DNA of 64,000 bases from Mesobacillus jeotgali (GCF_014856545.2 NZ_CP109811.1:3838001-3902000), one strand, 5' to 3'; shown: positions 34,787-43,191, numbered from the stretch's first letter. Numbers and translations: made by a program. Notes: generated by a model not told the origin, from the sequence alone.

Positions 34787-35649
34787 TACACTGTTCCTCC
34801 CTTCATGCGTTTTCTGCCAATTAATTTTGATAGGAAAGAAGGTCCTTTTGCTTCCTTGAACAAGGTAATTTCCCGCCTGCTCGAGATTCTCTCTGCCATT
34901 TTAAAAATGGCTTTGGCTACATCGGTCTTGCCCTGGTTGATGACAAAAGGAATTCCAATATTAAGAGATTGTGAACATGTTTGAAAGTCATTTGGAATAT
35001 ATACTGGATCCTCATATCCAAGAATCCTGGCCGCATCTGCTGCCTGGATGACGCTCTCCATATTCGCCCGATTCACTACGAGTGTGACTTTATTTTTCAG
35101 TTCAAGGATATCGAAGGTCTCAAGCATCAGCTTCGTATTCTTTAATGCTGTCATCTCGAGATTGGCCATAACCATGATTTGGTCTGCTTTTTCAGCGATA
35201 TGGACTGTATGATCATTAAGGCCTACAGATGTATCGACGACTACATAGTCATAATTCAGCAGCATCAGGTCGAGGATTTTATCGACTGCTTCTTTCGTAA
35301 CAAGATCTGCAAACTCAGGCCGGTCCGGAGCCGCCATGACCTTCACACCGCTTTCATGCTTCGACATATAGCCTTCCATAGAATGTTCATCGAGAGTGCT
35401 CATCCCCTCAATCACTTCTTTAATGGTAAAAGAAGACTTCAAATCCATAGCTAGCCCGATATCTCCAAATTGAAAATCTCCATCCAATATCGCCACCGAT
35501 ATATTTTTCTTCACTAAAGCTCCAGCCAGATTGACAGTCAGGACCGTGCGACCAATCCCGCCTTTTGCACTGCAAACGGCAATAAGCTCGCCACGTTTCA
35601 TCTTAGCCGGCTTCTTTTCATGTATTTGCAGTTCATCCGTGTTTTCCAT
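34786..35649 (-). CDS. tadZ: Tad pilus localisation ATPase-like protein TadZ/CpaE
   Basis: MinD/ParA-superfamily protein that places the Tad machinery at a cell site. The deviant Walker A is CSAKGGIGRTVLTVNLAGAL: Arg occupies the usual Lys of KGGxGKT, while the signature Lys (AKGG) is kept. Switch and Walker B regions are DGDFQFGDIG and YDYVVVDTSVG. Length 287 aa lacks the N-terminal receiver-like domain found in long CpaE proteins. ATPase activity may be weak or lost (inference). The C-terminus is basic and may contact membrane. Confidence 0.88.
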   Translation of the reverse strand: MENTDELQIHEKKPAKMKRGELIAVCSAKGGIGRTVLTVNLAGALVKKNISVAILDGDFQFGDIGLAMDLKSSFTIKEVIEGMSTLDEHSMEGYMSKHESGVKVMAAPDRPEFADLVTKEAVDKILDLMLLNYDYVVVDTSVGLNDHTVHIAEKADQIMVMANLEMTALKNTKLMLETFDILELKNKVTLVVNRANMESVIQAADAARILGYEDPVYIPNDFQTCSQSLNIGIPFVINQGKTDVAKAIFKMAERISSRREITLFKEAKGPSFLSKLIGRKRMKGGTV

Positions 35650-35671
35650 GATTGGTCACCCTCCATCTTCT

Positions 35672-36373
35672 TCAATCTTGATCGCTGTCGCCCGCTGCTT
35701 CTTTTTCCGTTATGACTGGCCGCTTATGCAGCATGAAATGGATATTGCCTTGTTCGGCTGAATTGACAAGTTTTAAGGCATCCGCCGGCTTAAGTTCTAC
35801 CGTGACTGACGTATATTCGGCATAAGGTTCTTGTGTATCCTCAGGCAGGACCATTTTCCGCCCAACCGCCAGTACCCTTGCTTTTTCCAAAATGATTTTA
35901 GACTCAACTTTCCCTTCCTGCCCCGGAAGCTTTTTAGAGAACATAATGTCGACTTCATCTTCAGGTTCAATCAGGTTCGCAGTTGATTGATTTAAATTAA
36001 CCCCTACAGAAACTGCACGATAGCCATCCCTGACTTTTCTCGAAACATAGATATCTTCTGCTGTCTGGGATCCCAGCCGGTGGGAAAGGATTGGCTCGCC
36101 TTGCTCAATCTCAGCGTTCGCCAGCTTCCCTTCAACATCGCCAAAGCTTTTAATAGAGTTGGCGTGCAATGCCTTTTCAGGAACCATGGCAGTTTCCAGT
36201 TTTGCAGAAGTGATTTGCTCATTTTTCTGGATTTTCTCTTTGGCGACAACAATCTCCACCAAATTACTATTCATCGCCTTTTCAGCTTTCACTTGATTCA
36301 TATATTGAAAGAATAAAAATGTCGTTACTATGCCCATTACTAATGCGAGGACCAAAACAAGCTTTGACCGCAT
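35672..36373 (-). CDS. cpaB: Flp pilus assembly protein CpaB (RcpC-like)
   Basis: Periplasmic/exported SAF-domain protein of the CpaB family. The signal-anchor is KLVLVLALVMGIVTTFLFFQ, followed by the SAF domain (VVAKEKIQKNEQITSAKLETAMVP) and a RcpC-like beta domain (RAVSVGVNLNQSTANLIEPEDEVDIM). Length 233 aa. In Gram-positive bacteria no outer-membrane secretin exists, so the role may be in wall passage (inference). It follows tadG by 10 bp. Confidence 0.9.
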   Translation of the reverse strand: MRSKLVLVLALVMGIVTTFLFFQYMNQVKAEKAMNSNLVEIVVAKEKIQKNEQITSAKLETAMVPEKALHANSIKSFGDVEGKLANAEIEQGEPILSHRLGSQTAEDIYVSRKVRDGYRAVSVGVNLNQSTANLIEPEDEVDIMFSKKLPGQEGKVESKIILEKARVLAVGRKMVLPEDTQEPYAEYTSVTVELKPADALKLVNSAEQGNIHFMLHKRPVITEKEAAGDSDQD

Positions 36374-36383
36374 ATTTGATCAC

Positions 36384-37292
36384 CTACTCCGTTATTCGAA
36401 TGCTGTATGCGCCCTTAAAGGCGGCTGTTTCCCCTTCAAAACCCGTTCCTGCGCGTTTGATGAAAATCCCCTTGATTGAAGTGTCATGGCTGTCCATCGG
36501 ATCCGTAATGTAAAAGTAAGCGAATCCAGTGATTTTCACTTCTTTTACCTGGTTTACATCGTGGTTATAAGGCTGATAGACAGGGACAAGCAGGATCCGT
36601 GAGCAGTTTCTTGAATGAATATCCCTTGGCAGTTCTGGACACGAATTCACTTTCTCCTTGACCACTTCCCTTGTTTTACCGGCAATATTACCTGTTTGGG
36701 TGATGACGATATCCCCTACAGAAAGCTCGTTTTGATAGCCGTTGCGGAGGTTTTCTTCATACGGCCGGGCCCCTGTATCGCCCAGGGCAAGGACGCCGAA
36801 ATTGCCATATTCCACTCCGCCAGTATCCACTTTCAGCTGGTATTCCTTATTAAACTCCAAGGGGATGCTGTCATCGATGCCCAGCGGTGCTGCCCCTTCT
36901 GCCCGTCCCATCGTTCTTAACTCGGCAGCAGAATGCGCTTTGACATCGACAGTTTCAAAGCCAAGTAGTTTTGAGAATGCGAGATCTACCTTTTTGGATA
37001 AATCAATACCGACTTTCTTCTCCATGTCTATTGATATATTGTCTACATTTGAGCCATCTTTATGGGCTGCAACGATGCTTCGTACCACCTCTTCAACCTT
37101 CGCTTCATTGTTTGTCAGCTCCTGTGCTCCAGAAAGGACAGCAGCATTAGCCGTTTTCTGCAGCTCTGCCTTCGTCATATATACCATCCCGCCGTCAATT
37201 GCAAGACCGGCCATGCTAAGGATGACAAACATTGAAAGGGCCGCCAAAAGTATGGTGTTTCCTGATTCATCCGCTAACCATCTTCTTGCCAT
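36384..37292 (-). CDS. TadG-like pilus assembly protein
   Basis: The N-terminal segment LADESGNTILLAALSMFVIL-SMAGLAIDGGMVYMTK is the Tad/Flp-assembly (TadE/G-like) signature: a prepilin-like helix with Glu near the start. A 240-residue extracellular part contains two Cys in NSCPELPRDIHSRNCSR that could form a disulfide. Length 302 aa, short for TadG with a von Willebrand domain, which is absent here. It is a probable minor pseudopilin or tip factor. Start ATG 37292, 10 bp after tadE. Confidence 0.85.
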   Translation of the reverse strand: MARRWLADESGNTILLAALSMFVILSMAGLAIDGGMVYMTKAELQKTANAAVLSGAQELTNNEAKVEEVVRSIVAAHKDGSNVDNISIDMEKKVGIDLSKKVDLAFSKLLGFETVDVKAHSAAELRTMGRAEGAAPLGIDDSIPLEFNKEYQLKVDTGGVEYGNFGVLALGDTGARPYEENLRNGYQNELSVGDIVITQTGNIAGKTREVVKEKVNSCPELPRDIHSRNCSRILLVPVYQPYNHDVNQVKEVKITGFAYFYITDPMDSHDTSIKGIFIKRAGTGFEGETAAFKGAYSIRITE

Positions 37293-37302
37293 TTTTTCCT
37301 CC

Positions 37303-37686
37303 TCACTCCACTCTGATCGTTGACTCCGCCTTAATCGTCAAGGATGAAGAAAACAGGCTGGATATAAACGGAGTGAAAAATTGATAAGGATATTCCAACT
37401 TCACAGTTATATAGTCACCAGCAACACGCCCTGCTTCTCCAGGAGAAATAGTGATGGCCAGTTGATCAATTTCATTCAGCTGTACATAATCCCTGGCAAA
37501 AGCAGTGACTTCGGAATCACTTTTACCGAGACCTCCCACCCTGACGGTTTCCTGGGCCGCCATATGAAGATGGGCATAAGAATACATAATCCTTCCGAAA
37601 TCCAAAATGCCTACCAACAGCAATAAAAGAACCGGCAGAACAAGGGCCGTCTCAACAAGTGATTGCCCTCTCTCATCACGTCTCAA
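37303..37686 (-). CDS. tadE: TadE-like minor pseudopilin
   Basis: Small pseudopilin: DERGQSLVETALVLPVLLLL-LVGILDFGRIM is the TadE domain with the conserved Glu following a Gly-containing processing site. The remaining 95 residues form a beta-rich head. Length 127 aa. It overlaps the peptidase gene by 4 bp and precedes tadG by 10 bp. Confidence 0.92.
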   Translation of the reverse strand: MRRDERGQSLVETALVLPVLLLLLVGILDFGRIMYSYAHLHMAAQETVRVGGLGKSDSEVTAFARDYVQLNEIDQLAITISPGEAGRVAGDYITVKLEYPYQFFTPFISSLFSSSLTIKAESTIRVE

Positions 37687-38204
37687 AGCAATCCTCCCCC
37701 AGCTGGAAACACAATGGCAGCCAAAGCTCCAATCGCGATGGCCACCCCATATGGATAGGTGGTGTTCAAGGCTTCCTTATCCAGTCCAAGCGGGACTTTC
37801 ATACCGCTGCGCAGCCCGCCAAGGAACATGCCGATCTGCTTTAGCCTGTTTATAGCACCCTTTCTGAAAAACAGGATGATCAGCGCTATAATTCCTCCAG
37901 CCAGCGCCATATAAACAGCCGCCGTCAATACAAATACAGCTCCCTTTAAGCCTCCAACCACCGCAAGCAGTTTCACATCCCCAGCTCCCATCCCTCCAAG
38001 CAAATAAGGGATCAGCAAAATAGAGAAACCCACTGCTGTTCCTGCAAGTGCAGAGGTGAGGCCAGCAATTCCACCAGTAACTGAATTCAAAACCAGTCCC
38101 GCCAGTAAAAACGGCAGCAGCACCTTGTTATAAATCTTCCGTTCTCTCAAATCGGTTATGACACAAATAACTATTAATGCGATCAATAAAAAGTCGACTA
38201 ACAT
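37683..38204 (-). CDS. tadV: Flp prepilin peptidase TadV (A24 family)
   Basis: Membrane aspartic peptidase that cleaves Flp prepilin and the TadE/G pseudopilins. The two catalytic Asp lie in CVITDLRERKIYN (about residue 18) and GGMGAGDVKLLAVVG (GxGD motif, about 75). Six hydrophobic helices in 173 aa; no N-methylation domain, as usual for TadV. Preceded by a terminator after flp, so expression is probably lower than that of the pilin. Confidence 0.93.
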   Translation of the reverse strand: MLVDFLLIALIVICVITDLRERKIYNKVLLPFLLAGLVLNSVTGGIAGLTSALAGTAVGFSILLIPYLLGGMGAGDVKLLAVVGGLKGAVFVLTAAVYMALAGGIIALIILFFRKGAINRLKQIGMFLGGLRSGMKVPLGLDKEALNTTYPYGVAIAIGALAAIVFPAGGGLL

Positions 38205-38233
38205 CGATCTACCTCATTTCAGTGAGGAGTTTT

Positions 38234-38264
38234 AAAAAAGCCTCACGTTTCTCAACGCGAGGCT
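38234..38264 (-). terminator. Intra-operon terminator after flp
   Basis: AGCCTC-CGTT and AACG-GAGGCT (38239-38264) form a strong stem with a short loop, followed on the minus strand by TTTTTT. It would cut most transcripts after flp, giving pilin excess over the assembly proteins. Confidence 0.85.
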
Positions 38265-38331
38265 GTTTATTGGTGTACCTCTGACTACAACTTATAAGTG
38301 AATGTATAAATGTATCAGTCAATAGTAACGA

Positions 38332-38523
38332 TTATGGTGTAGGAGGAGTATCATTTCTTCCGGTTACTGCTGTAGTTACCTCTTCAAACATAGCTAGAAT
38401 CTCTTCACGTAATAAAGCCAACACACCAACAACCGCTACCGCAATAACTCCAAGTACCAAACCGTACTCAGTCATACCTTGTCCTTGTTCTTCAGTGAAT
38501 AGTGCTTTTAGTTTTGCTTTCAT
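38332..38523 (-). CDS. flp: Flp-type major pilin
   Basis: Prepilin of 63 aa: MKAKLKALFTEEQGQGMTEY followed by a hydrophobic helix (GLVLGVIAVAVVGVLALL) and a short polar tail. The Flp processing rule (Gly, four residues, Glu-Tyr) predicts cleavage after Gly14, giving Gln15 as mature residue 1 and Glu19 at +5. This is the structural subunit of the pilus. A ribosome site AAAGGGGTTTTAAACA precedes ATG 38523. It lies 16 bp after the DUF192 gene. Confidence 0.95.
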   Translation of the reverse strand: MKAKLKALFTEEQGQGMTEYGLVLGVIAVAVVGVLALLREEILAMFEEVTTAVTGRNDTPPTP

Positions 38524-38539
38524 TGTTTAAAACCCCTTT

Positions 38540-38884
38540 TCATTTTATTAGTTTGATAGAATGACCGACTTTCGTTCCGCTATTCCGGATCGTGCCTTCT
38601 GGAAGCTCGAAGACGGAATATGCACCTTTGCAGCGCTTTCCCATTTTCGCAGGCTCAAGTTGTTCGTCCGCGCCTACAATTTCGTCGTTCTCGTTGATGT
38701 AAAGAACATCGATGGAATAGTTCATAAAAAAGGTATGGATGGACCGGCAGGGTTTTATATAGAGACTGTGTCCTTCTGGCAAGCTTTCTGTCAGCATCAA
38801 CCCTTTGAATCTGCTGAAAAAGGTATCTGCTATTTTTACATCCGCTGCCAATTCTTTGCCGTTCGATTCGTTCACAAGTCTCAT
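38540..38884 (-). CDS. DUF192 family protein heading the tad operon
   Basis: Small DUF192 protein (114 aa): FFSRFKGLMLTESLPEGHSLYIKPCRSIHTFFMNYSIDVLYI is the family core with the conserved CxSIHTFFM motif. ATG 38884 is chosen because GGAGGTGAAAAGCGAA precedes it; the upstream in-frame extension runs through the riboswitch terminator. No signal peptide is seen in this form. It is the first gene behind the c-di-GMP riboswitch and 16 bp before flp. Biochemical role unknown; the position implies a pilus-related function. Confidence 0.88.
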   Translation of the reverse strand: MRLVNESNGKELAADVKIADTFFSRFKGLMLTESLPEGHSLYIKPCRSIHTFFMNYSIDVLYINENDEIVGADEQLEPAKMGKRCKGAYSVFELPEGTIRNSGTKVGHSIKLIK

Positions 38885-38908
38885 TTCGCTTTTCACCTCC
38901 GACTGTAC

Positions 38909-39069
38909 AAAAATAACCCCGCCTTTACCGAAAGGGGGGTTCGCTGAATACATATTTCATGTAATTCACCCTGATCTTTCGGTAGCTGGCTGGCTTAGCA
39001 ATGGTTTGCCGTAGCCCCTTTAGCTTTGCGTCGCTGGTTTTCACCAGGTTTGCCTTTATCGAGAACCAG
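38909..39069 (-). ncRNA. Cyclic-di-GMP-I (GEMM-I) riboswitch with terminator
   Basis: On the minus strand the aptamer reads GGCAAACC, a CTGGTGAAAACCAG hairpin with a GAAA tetraloop, CGACGCAAAGC, GGGGCTACGGC, and GCCAGCCAGCTACCG: the GEMM-I consensus in order. The expression platform is a terminator AACCCC-CCTTT / AAAGG-GGGGTT (38915-38941) with T-run at 38909-38913. TACCGAAAG at the aptamer 3' end (38976-38984) is perfectly complementary over 9 bases to CTTTCGGTA (38926-38934) in the terminator, an evident antiterminator. It controls the DUF192-flp-tad operon. Confidence 0.93.
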
Positions 39070-39480
39070 TGTATATCCGACTGATCTCTTACCCACATCT
39101 TAATTTGAATCATTCTTCAACAAAATCCATCAAAAACCCTGATTTTTCTAAAAATTTAACCAGGTATTTTTGCTCAGGAAAAAGAAACTACTTTTCCGAT
39201 AGATAGTTCTTAAATCACAATTTGGGTGGTTAACAATTTTCTGTTGTGAATAACTTAACTGTACAAAGCTTTTATTGTGGATAATTAGGCATGCTTCCTT
39301 TTAAGTTTTATAGGTATAATGTTATATTTTCTGTGGATTTTTCTGTCTTAACTAGGCCATAAACCACTGGATGTTCTTGAAATAAATATAGATTTTATAA
39401 TTAATTTGCATTTCTTTAAAAAAACCGTCATGCTAAAAGAGGAAGTAACAACAATGTAATAGAGCGAGCAGGTGAAAAAA
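39070..39480. other. AT-rich divergent intergenic region
   Basis: About 410 bp between the tad riboswitch (minus) and the SET-domain gene (plus). It is AT-rich and must hold promoters for both. A minus-strand TATACA at 39070-39075 is near the expected tad start, but no convincing -35 lies at the right distance. I see no coding frame, repeat or other RNA. Confidence 0.5.
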
Positions 39481-39864
39481 ATGATTGAAGTTAAAACTTC
39501 TGAAATTAGCGATGGGGAATTCAATAGAGGGATATTCGCAACTCGTGATATTGCAAAAGGCGAATTGATCCATGAGGCTCCCGTGCTATCGTATCCGAAC
39601 GACCAGCATGTCCATATCGAGAAAACGGCGCTGGCGGATTATGCCTTCGAATATGGCATTAATCATTCTGCTATCCTTCTCGGATATGGAATGTTATTCA
39701 ACCACTCATACGAGCCTAACGCAACGTATGAAATCAATTTTGACAATCACACATTTGATTTCTATGCCTATCGTGATATCAGCGCCGGGGAAGAAATTTT
39801 CATTAACTATAATGGGGAAGAGGATAATAACGACCCATTATGGTTCAACAAAGAAGAAGAGTAA
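39481..39864 (+). CDS. SET-domain protein (putative protein-lysine methyltransferase)
   Basis: A compact SET domain of 127 aa. It starts with the typical GEFNRGIFATRDIAKGELIHEAPV, then has MLFNHSYEPNATYEI (the NHS motif that binds SAM) and YRDISAGEEIFINY, whose final Tyr is the catalytic residue. No pre- or post-SET Cys clusters are present. ATG 39481 is preferred, with AGGTG 7 bases upstream. SET proteins are widespread in eukaryotes and scattered in bacteria. The substrate is unknown. It is monocistronic and has its own terminator. Confidence 0.88.
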   Translation: MIEVKTSEISDGEFNRGIFATRDIAKGELIHEAPVLSYPNDQHVHIEKTALADYAFEYGINHSAILLGYGMLFNHSYEPNATYEINFDNHTFDFYAYRDISAGEEIFINYNGEEDNNDPLWFNKEEE

Positions 39865-39871
39865 CACGAAA

Positions 39872-39902
39872 ACGGCTTCCGATTCAGGAAGCCGCTTTTT
39901 TT
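39872..39902. terminator. Terminator between SET gene and sensor kinase
   Basis: AACGGCTTCC and GGAAGCCGCTT stem with GATTCA loop, followed by TTTTTT on the plus strand. Confidence 0.88.
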
Positions 39903-39917
39903 ATGGTTCTCTCTGCC

Positions 39918-41381
39918 CTATGTCTCCAAACATTCCAGTTCAACAATCACTGTGGTCCCCTTACCCTCTTCACTTATGATCTTCATTGTTCCATCATGCT
40001 CCTGGATGATTTTATTGCTCACCGTCAATCCAAGTCCAATCCCTTTATCTTTTGTCGTATAAAAAGGCGTCCCAAGGTATTTAAGCCGGTCTGATTCGAT
40101 GCCTGTTCCTTCATCTGAAATGCTTATCTGCACCTGACCCGAATCTTTCATCTGAAGGTCAATATGAATTTTTCCGCCTTCAGGCATGGATTCAATCGCA
40201 TTTTTCAGGAAATTTAAAAATACCTGTTTTAGCTGGTGTGGATTGCATGATAGCATCAGATTCTTTTCTGGATAATGAGTGATGATTTGGACATTATGCA
40301 ACAATGCTTGCGGGTGAATGATTTTGATAGTGCTGTCCAGGATTGACTTCAGGTCTCCCTTTACAAACTTTACCGCCTGCGGCTTTGCAAGTGACATGAA
40401 CTCATTGACAATCGTATCGATCCTGTCGAGCTCATTCATGATGATAGCCAGGTAATCCTCCTGCTTCTCCTTATCGAGACATGTCTGCAATAATTTTGAG
40501 AAACCTTTTAATGAAGTAAGCGGATTGCGAATTTCATGAGCTACTCCTGCTGCCAGCTGTCCGGTGACAGAAAGCCTGTCGAGGTTTCGGATCGTCGCGT
40601 CCTGCTTGACACGGTCGGTAATATTCCGGCCGACACTGACAAATGACTCTATCTCTTTTCTCTCATTGTAAATCGGTGAAAAATTGTACTCTGTGTAAAC
40701 CGTGTTTTGATCACAAGTCGTAAACTTCTTCCGTAAAATCTGGGGTTCACCTGTTTCTAAAATTTCCTTCAACTTTTTATCAAGAATGACATCTTCTTCA
40801 GGAGTCAAAAATTCACTCAAGCTCTTGCCGACAATTTGCTCTGGCTTCAGACTGATTACTTTTTCATGCGAGGGTGAAGCGTATACAATCACTTTATTCT
40901 TATCAATCACCTTGATCATATCAGTCGTATTCTCGGTGATCAATTCGTACAATTCCCTCGTTCTATTCAGTTCACGCTCCATGTTCACCATTTTGGTGAT
41001 GTCACGGTAAATCGCAATGATAGCGATGATTTTCCCGTGCTTATTCTTGAACGGAGAGTAGGAGACCGCAATATCCAGCATGGATCCATCTTTGTGATAT
41101 CGCTGTGTTATCATATTTGTAAAAGCTTTTCCATTCTTGACTTGGGCTATGATTCCTGGAACAAAATCAGGGTTCGAGAACTCATAAAAAGTTCTTCCAA
41201 TTAAGTCTTCTTCTGTATAGCCGAATATTTCGGTATACTTTTGGTTTATTCTTAAAAATCGATTCTCCATATCGACAATAGCAAATCCATCAGCTGTGCA
41301 ATCCAAAAATAAACTTAGCAGTTCATTAGGATTATAGATTGTTTCATCATCTGTTCCAAATATTGGAAAACTACTACGCAT
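39918..41381 (-). CDS. Orphan PAS-domain sensor histidine kinase (KinE/KinA-like)
   Basis: Soluble histidine kinase of 487 aa with two PAS domains (about 22-130, with FAIVDMENRFLRINQKYTEIFGY; and 145-260), a HisKA domain with the phospho-acceptor in GVAHEIRNPLTSLKGFSKL, and HATPase boxes NFLKNAIESMPEGG, DEGTGI and GIGLGLTV. No membrane segment is seen. No response regulator gene is adjacent, which fits the Bacillus sporulation phosphorelay kinases that feed Spo0F. That assignment is inference by architecture. Monocistronic. Confidence 0.88.
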   Translation of the reverse strand: MRSSFPIFGTDDETIYNPNELLSLFLDCTADGFAIVDMENRFLRINQKYTEIFGYTEEDLIGRTFYEFSNPDFVPGIIAQVKNGKAFTNMITQRYHKDGSMLDIAVSYSPFKNKHGKIIAIIAIYRDITKMVNMERELNRTRELYELITENTTDMIKVIDKNKVIVYASPSHEKVISLKPEQIVGKSLSEFLTPEEDVILDKKLKEILETGEPQILRKKFTTCDQNTVYTEYNFSPIYNERKEIESFVSVGRNITDRVKQDATIRNLDRLSVTGQLAAGVAHEIRNPLTSLKGFSKLLQTCLDKEKQEDYLAIIMNELDRIDTIVNEFMSLAKPQAVKFVKGDLKSILDSTIKIIHPQALLHNVQIITHYPEKNLMLSCNPHQLKQVFLNFLKNAIESMPEGGKIHIDLQMKDSGQVQISISDEGTGIESDRLKYLGTPFYTTKDKGIGLGLTVSNKIIQEHDGTMKIISEEGKGTTVIVELECLET

Positions 41382-41474
41382 AGAGATCTCCCCAAACTTT
41401 TTAAGCTTCTAGCTCTATTTTACAGAAGATTTAGATATTTAAAAAGAAATATTTGGCTTTCACACTATTAAAAG

Positions 41475-41504
41475 TAAAAAACCGCTACCTTTTAAAGATA
41501 GCGG
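41475..41504 (-). terminator. Terminator of hemY
   Basis: CCGCTA-CTTT / AAAG-TAGCGG stem followed on the minus strand by TTTTTT; it lies just after the hemY stop. Confidence 0.85.
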
Positions 41505-41510
41505 CAGATA

Positions 41511-42923
41511 TTACTTGGAAGTTAGATGGCTGATTACTTTCACCACCGCAGATTCCGCCTGGTCGATACAGCCGGGGATGCCCACGCCCTCGAATGACCC
41601 TCCTGCAAGGAAGACGCCAGGAAGTTCCTGGCTAAGCTGCTTTTTTACCTGGGCGATTCTTTCAAGATGCCCGACCGTATATTGCGGCATCGCTTTTCTC
41701 CACCTTGTTACGACATGGAAGAGGGGTCTAGCAGTAATGTTCATTGTCTTATTCAAATCTCTTAAAACCAGTTCCACAATCTCCTCATCTGACAAATCCA
41801 CTGCTTCCTGGTCATTCGGTTTACCGACATAACATCGGAGCAATGCCATATCATCAGGAGATGTGCCAGGCCATTTCTTGTGCGTCCAGGTACAGGCAGT
41901 TATCCTGAAATCGCTGTTCCTTGAAACGAGGAAGCCAGTTCCGTCGATATCTTTCTCGATTGCGGATTTTGGGAATGCCATCGCGACATTTGCCACGGAA
42001 TTGGACGGCATATCTTTAAACTGGTCCATAAATACGTAATCGGAAAGCATCCGCTGGGCATGAAAATGATCAGTGGTAATGACAACACTGTCCGCTGCTT
42101 CCACTTCTCCAGTTTCGTAGTGAACTTGATAGGTATTTCTTGTCTTCACTACCTTCTTTACAGCCGTGCCCTTCATAACAGTTCCCTCTTCCAGGCGGCT
42201 TTCAACCCGGTGGATCAACTCTTCAAGGCCCGTTGACAATGAAATGAACATTCCCTTTTTTGAGCCAGGTTTTTGGGCAGTTTTCGGGGGCTTCGGCATC
42301 GATTTGTTCAATCCTATCACCAGGCTGCGATGCTTCTGCTCAATTTCATAAAAGTTCGGGAACAAGGACATCAGGCTCAGTTCATCAATATCGCCCGCAT
42401 AGATACCTGACAATAATGGATCTATCAGATTATCGACCACCTCATCACCCAGCCGATGACGGAAAAAGGCACCAAGTGACTGGTCTGCTGTCGGTGCTCC
42501 TTTTGGTAAAATAAAATCTCCTGCTGCACGCAGTTTCCCCAGCGGTGAAAATAATCCTGATAACGCAAACGGAGTTACCTTCGTCGGAATCCCCATGAAA
42601 GATCCTTCCGGCATTGTATGAAGCTTGCCCCTAGCGTAAATATAGGATTTCCCGGCTGTGTTAGAAATGATTTTATCTTTGAGGCCAACTTCTTCTATCA
42701 ATCTCGTAGCACTTTTCTTTCTCGCTATAATCGAATCCGGGCCTCTTTCAATAACGAATCCATCCCGCTTCTCAGTGCTGATGACACCACCAAGGCGTTC
42801 GCTGGCCTCAATCAATTTCACTTTAATGGGTAATTGCTTTTCCCTGGCTTCCTTTTGCAGGTAATATGCTGTTGCCAGCCCAGTGATCCCGCCGCCAACA
42901 ACAATGACCTTCTTTTCATCCAT
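41511..42923 (-). CDS. hemY: Coproporphyrinogen/protoporphyrinogen oxidase HemY (CgoX)
   Basis: FAD-dependent oxidase converting coproporphyrinogen III to coproporphyrin III in the Gram-positive heme pathway. The FAD motif VVGGGITGLATAYYLQ is near the N-terminus, and the C-terminal FAD contact is LAGGSFEGVGIPGCIDQAE. Length 470 aa. ATG 42923 is preferred over the GTG three codons earlier because AGGTGAGC is spaced correctly only for the ATG. No other hem gene is nearby, which is unusual since hemEHY are often linked in Bacillus. Confidence 0.95.
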   Translation of the reverse strand: MDEKKVIVVGGGITGLATAYYLQKEAREKQLPIKVKLIEASERLGGVISTEKRDGFVIERGPDSIIARKKSATRLIEEVGLKDKIISNTAGKSYIYARGKLHTMPEGSFMGIPTKVTPFALSGLFSPLGKLRAAGDFILPKGAPTADQSLGAFFRHRLGDEVVDNLIDPLLSGIYAGDIDELSLMSLFPNFYEIEQKHRSLVIGLNKSMPKPPKTAQKPGSKKGMFISLSTGLEELIHRVESRLEEGTVMKGTAVKKVVKTRNTYQVHYETGEVEAADSVVITTDHFHAQRMLSDYVFMDQFKDMPSNSVANVAMAFPKSAIEKDIDGTGFLVSRNSDFRITACTWTHKKWPGTSPDDMALLRCYVGKPNDQEAVDLSDEEIVELVLRDLNKTMNITARPLFHVVTRWRKAMPQYTVGHLERIAQVKKQLSQELPGVFLAGGSFEGVGIPGCIDQAESAVVKVISHLTSK

Positions 42924-43191
42924 TCCGCTCACCTATTCTTTAGTAGTGTAATGTATTGTATCGATTATCCTATTTTTTAATTAAGTAGGTATGTGAAGTT
43001 TTTAACATATTTAAGTATAGCACCCAAAATGAAAAGGATGATGGCTGTTTTTTTACTAAAATGTGAACGAGGAATTTGAGAAAAGCCCTGTGTGAAAACT
43101 AGTTCGTGCAATTTTGCAGAAGCGGATGCATTTTCATGGACCTTGGTAGAAATAAAGATATTTCCTTCGCTGGAGCTAGATCTTTTATTGA

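Noticed and set aside
39070..39075. TATACA as the tad promoter -10
   Set aside because: No acceptable -35 lies 16-18 bp upstream, and a start from it would cut into the first aptamer helix; kept only as a remark.
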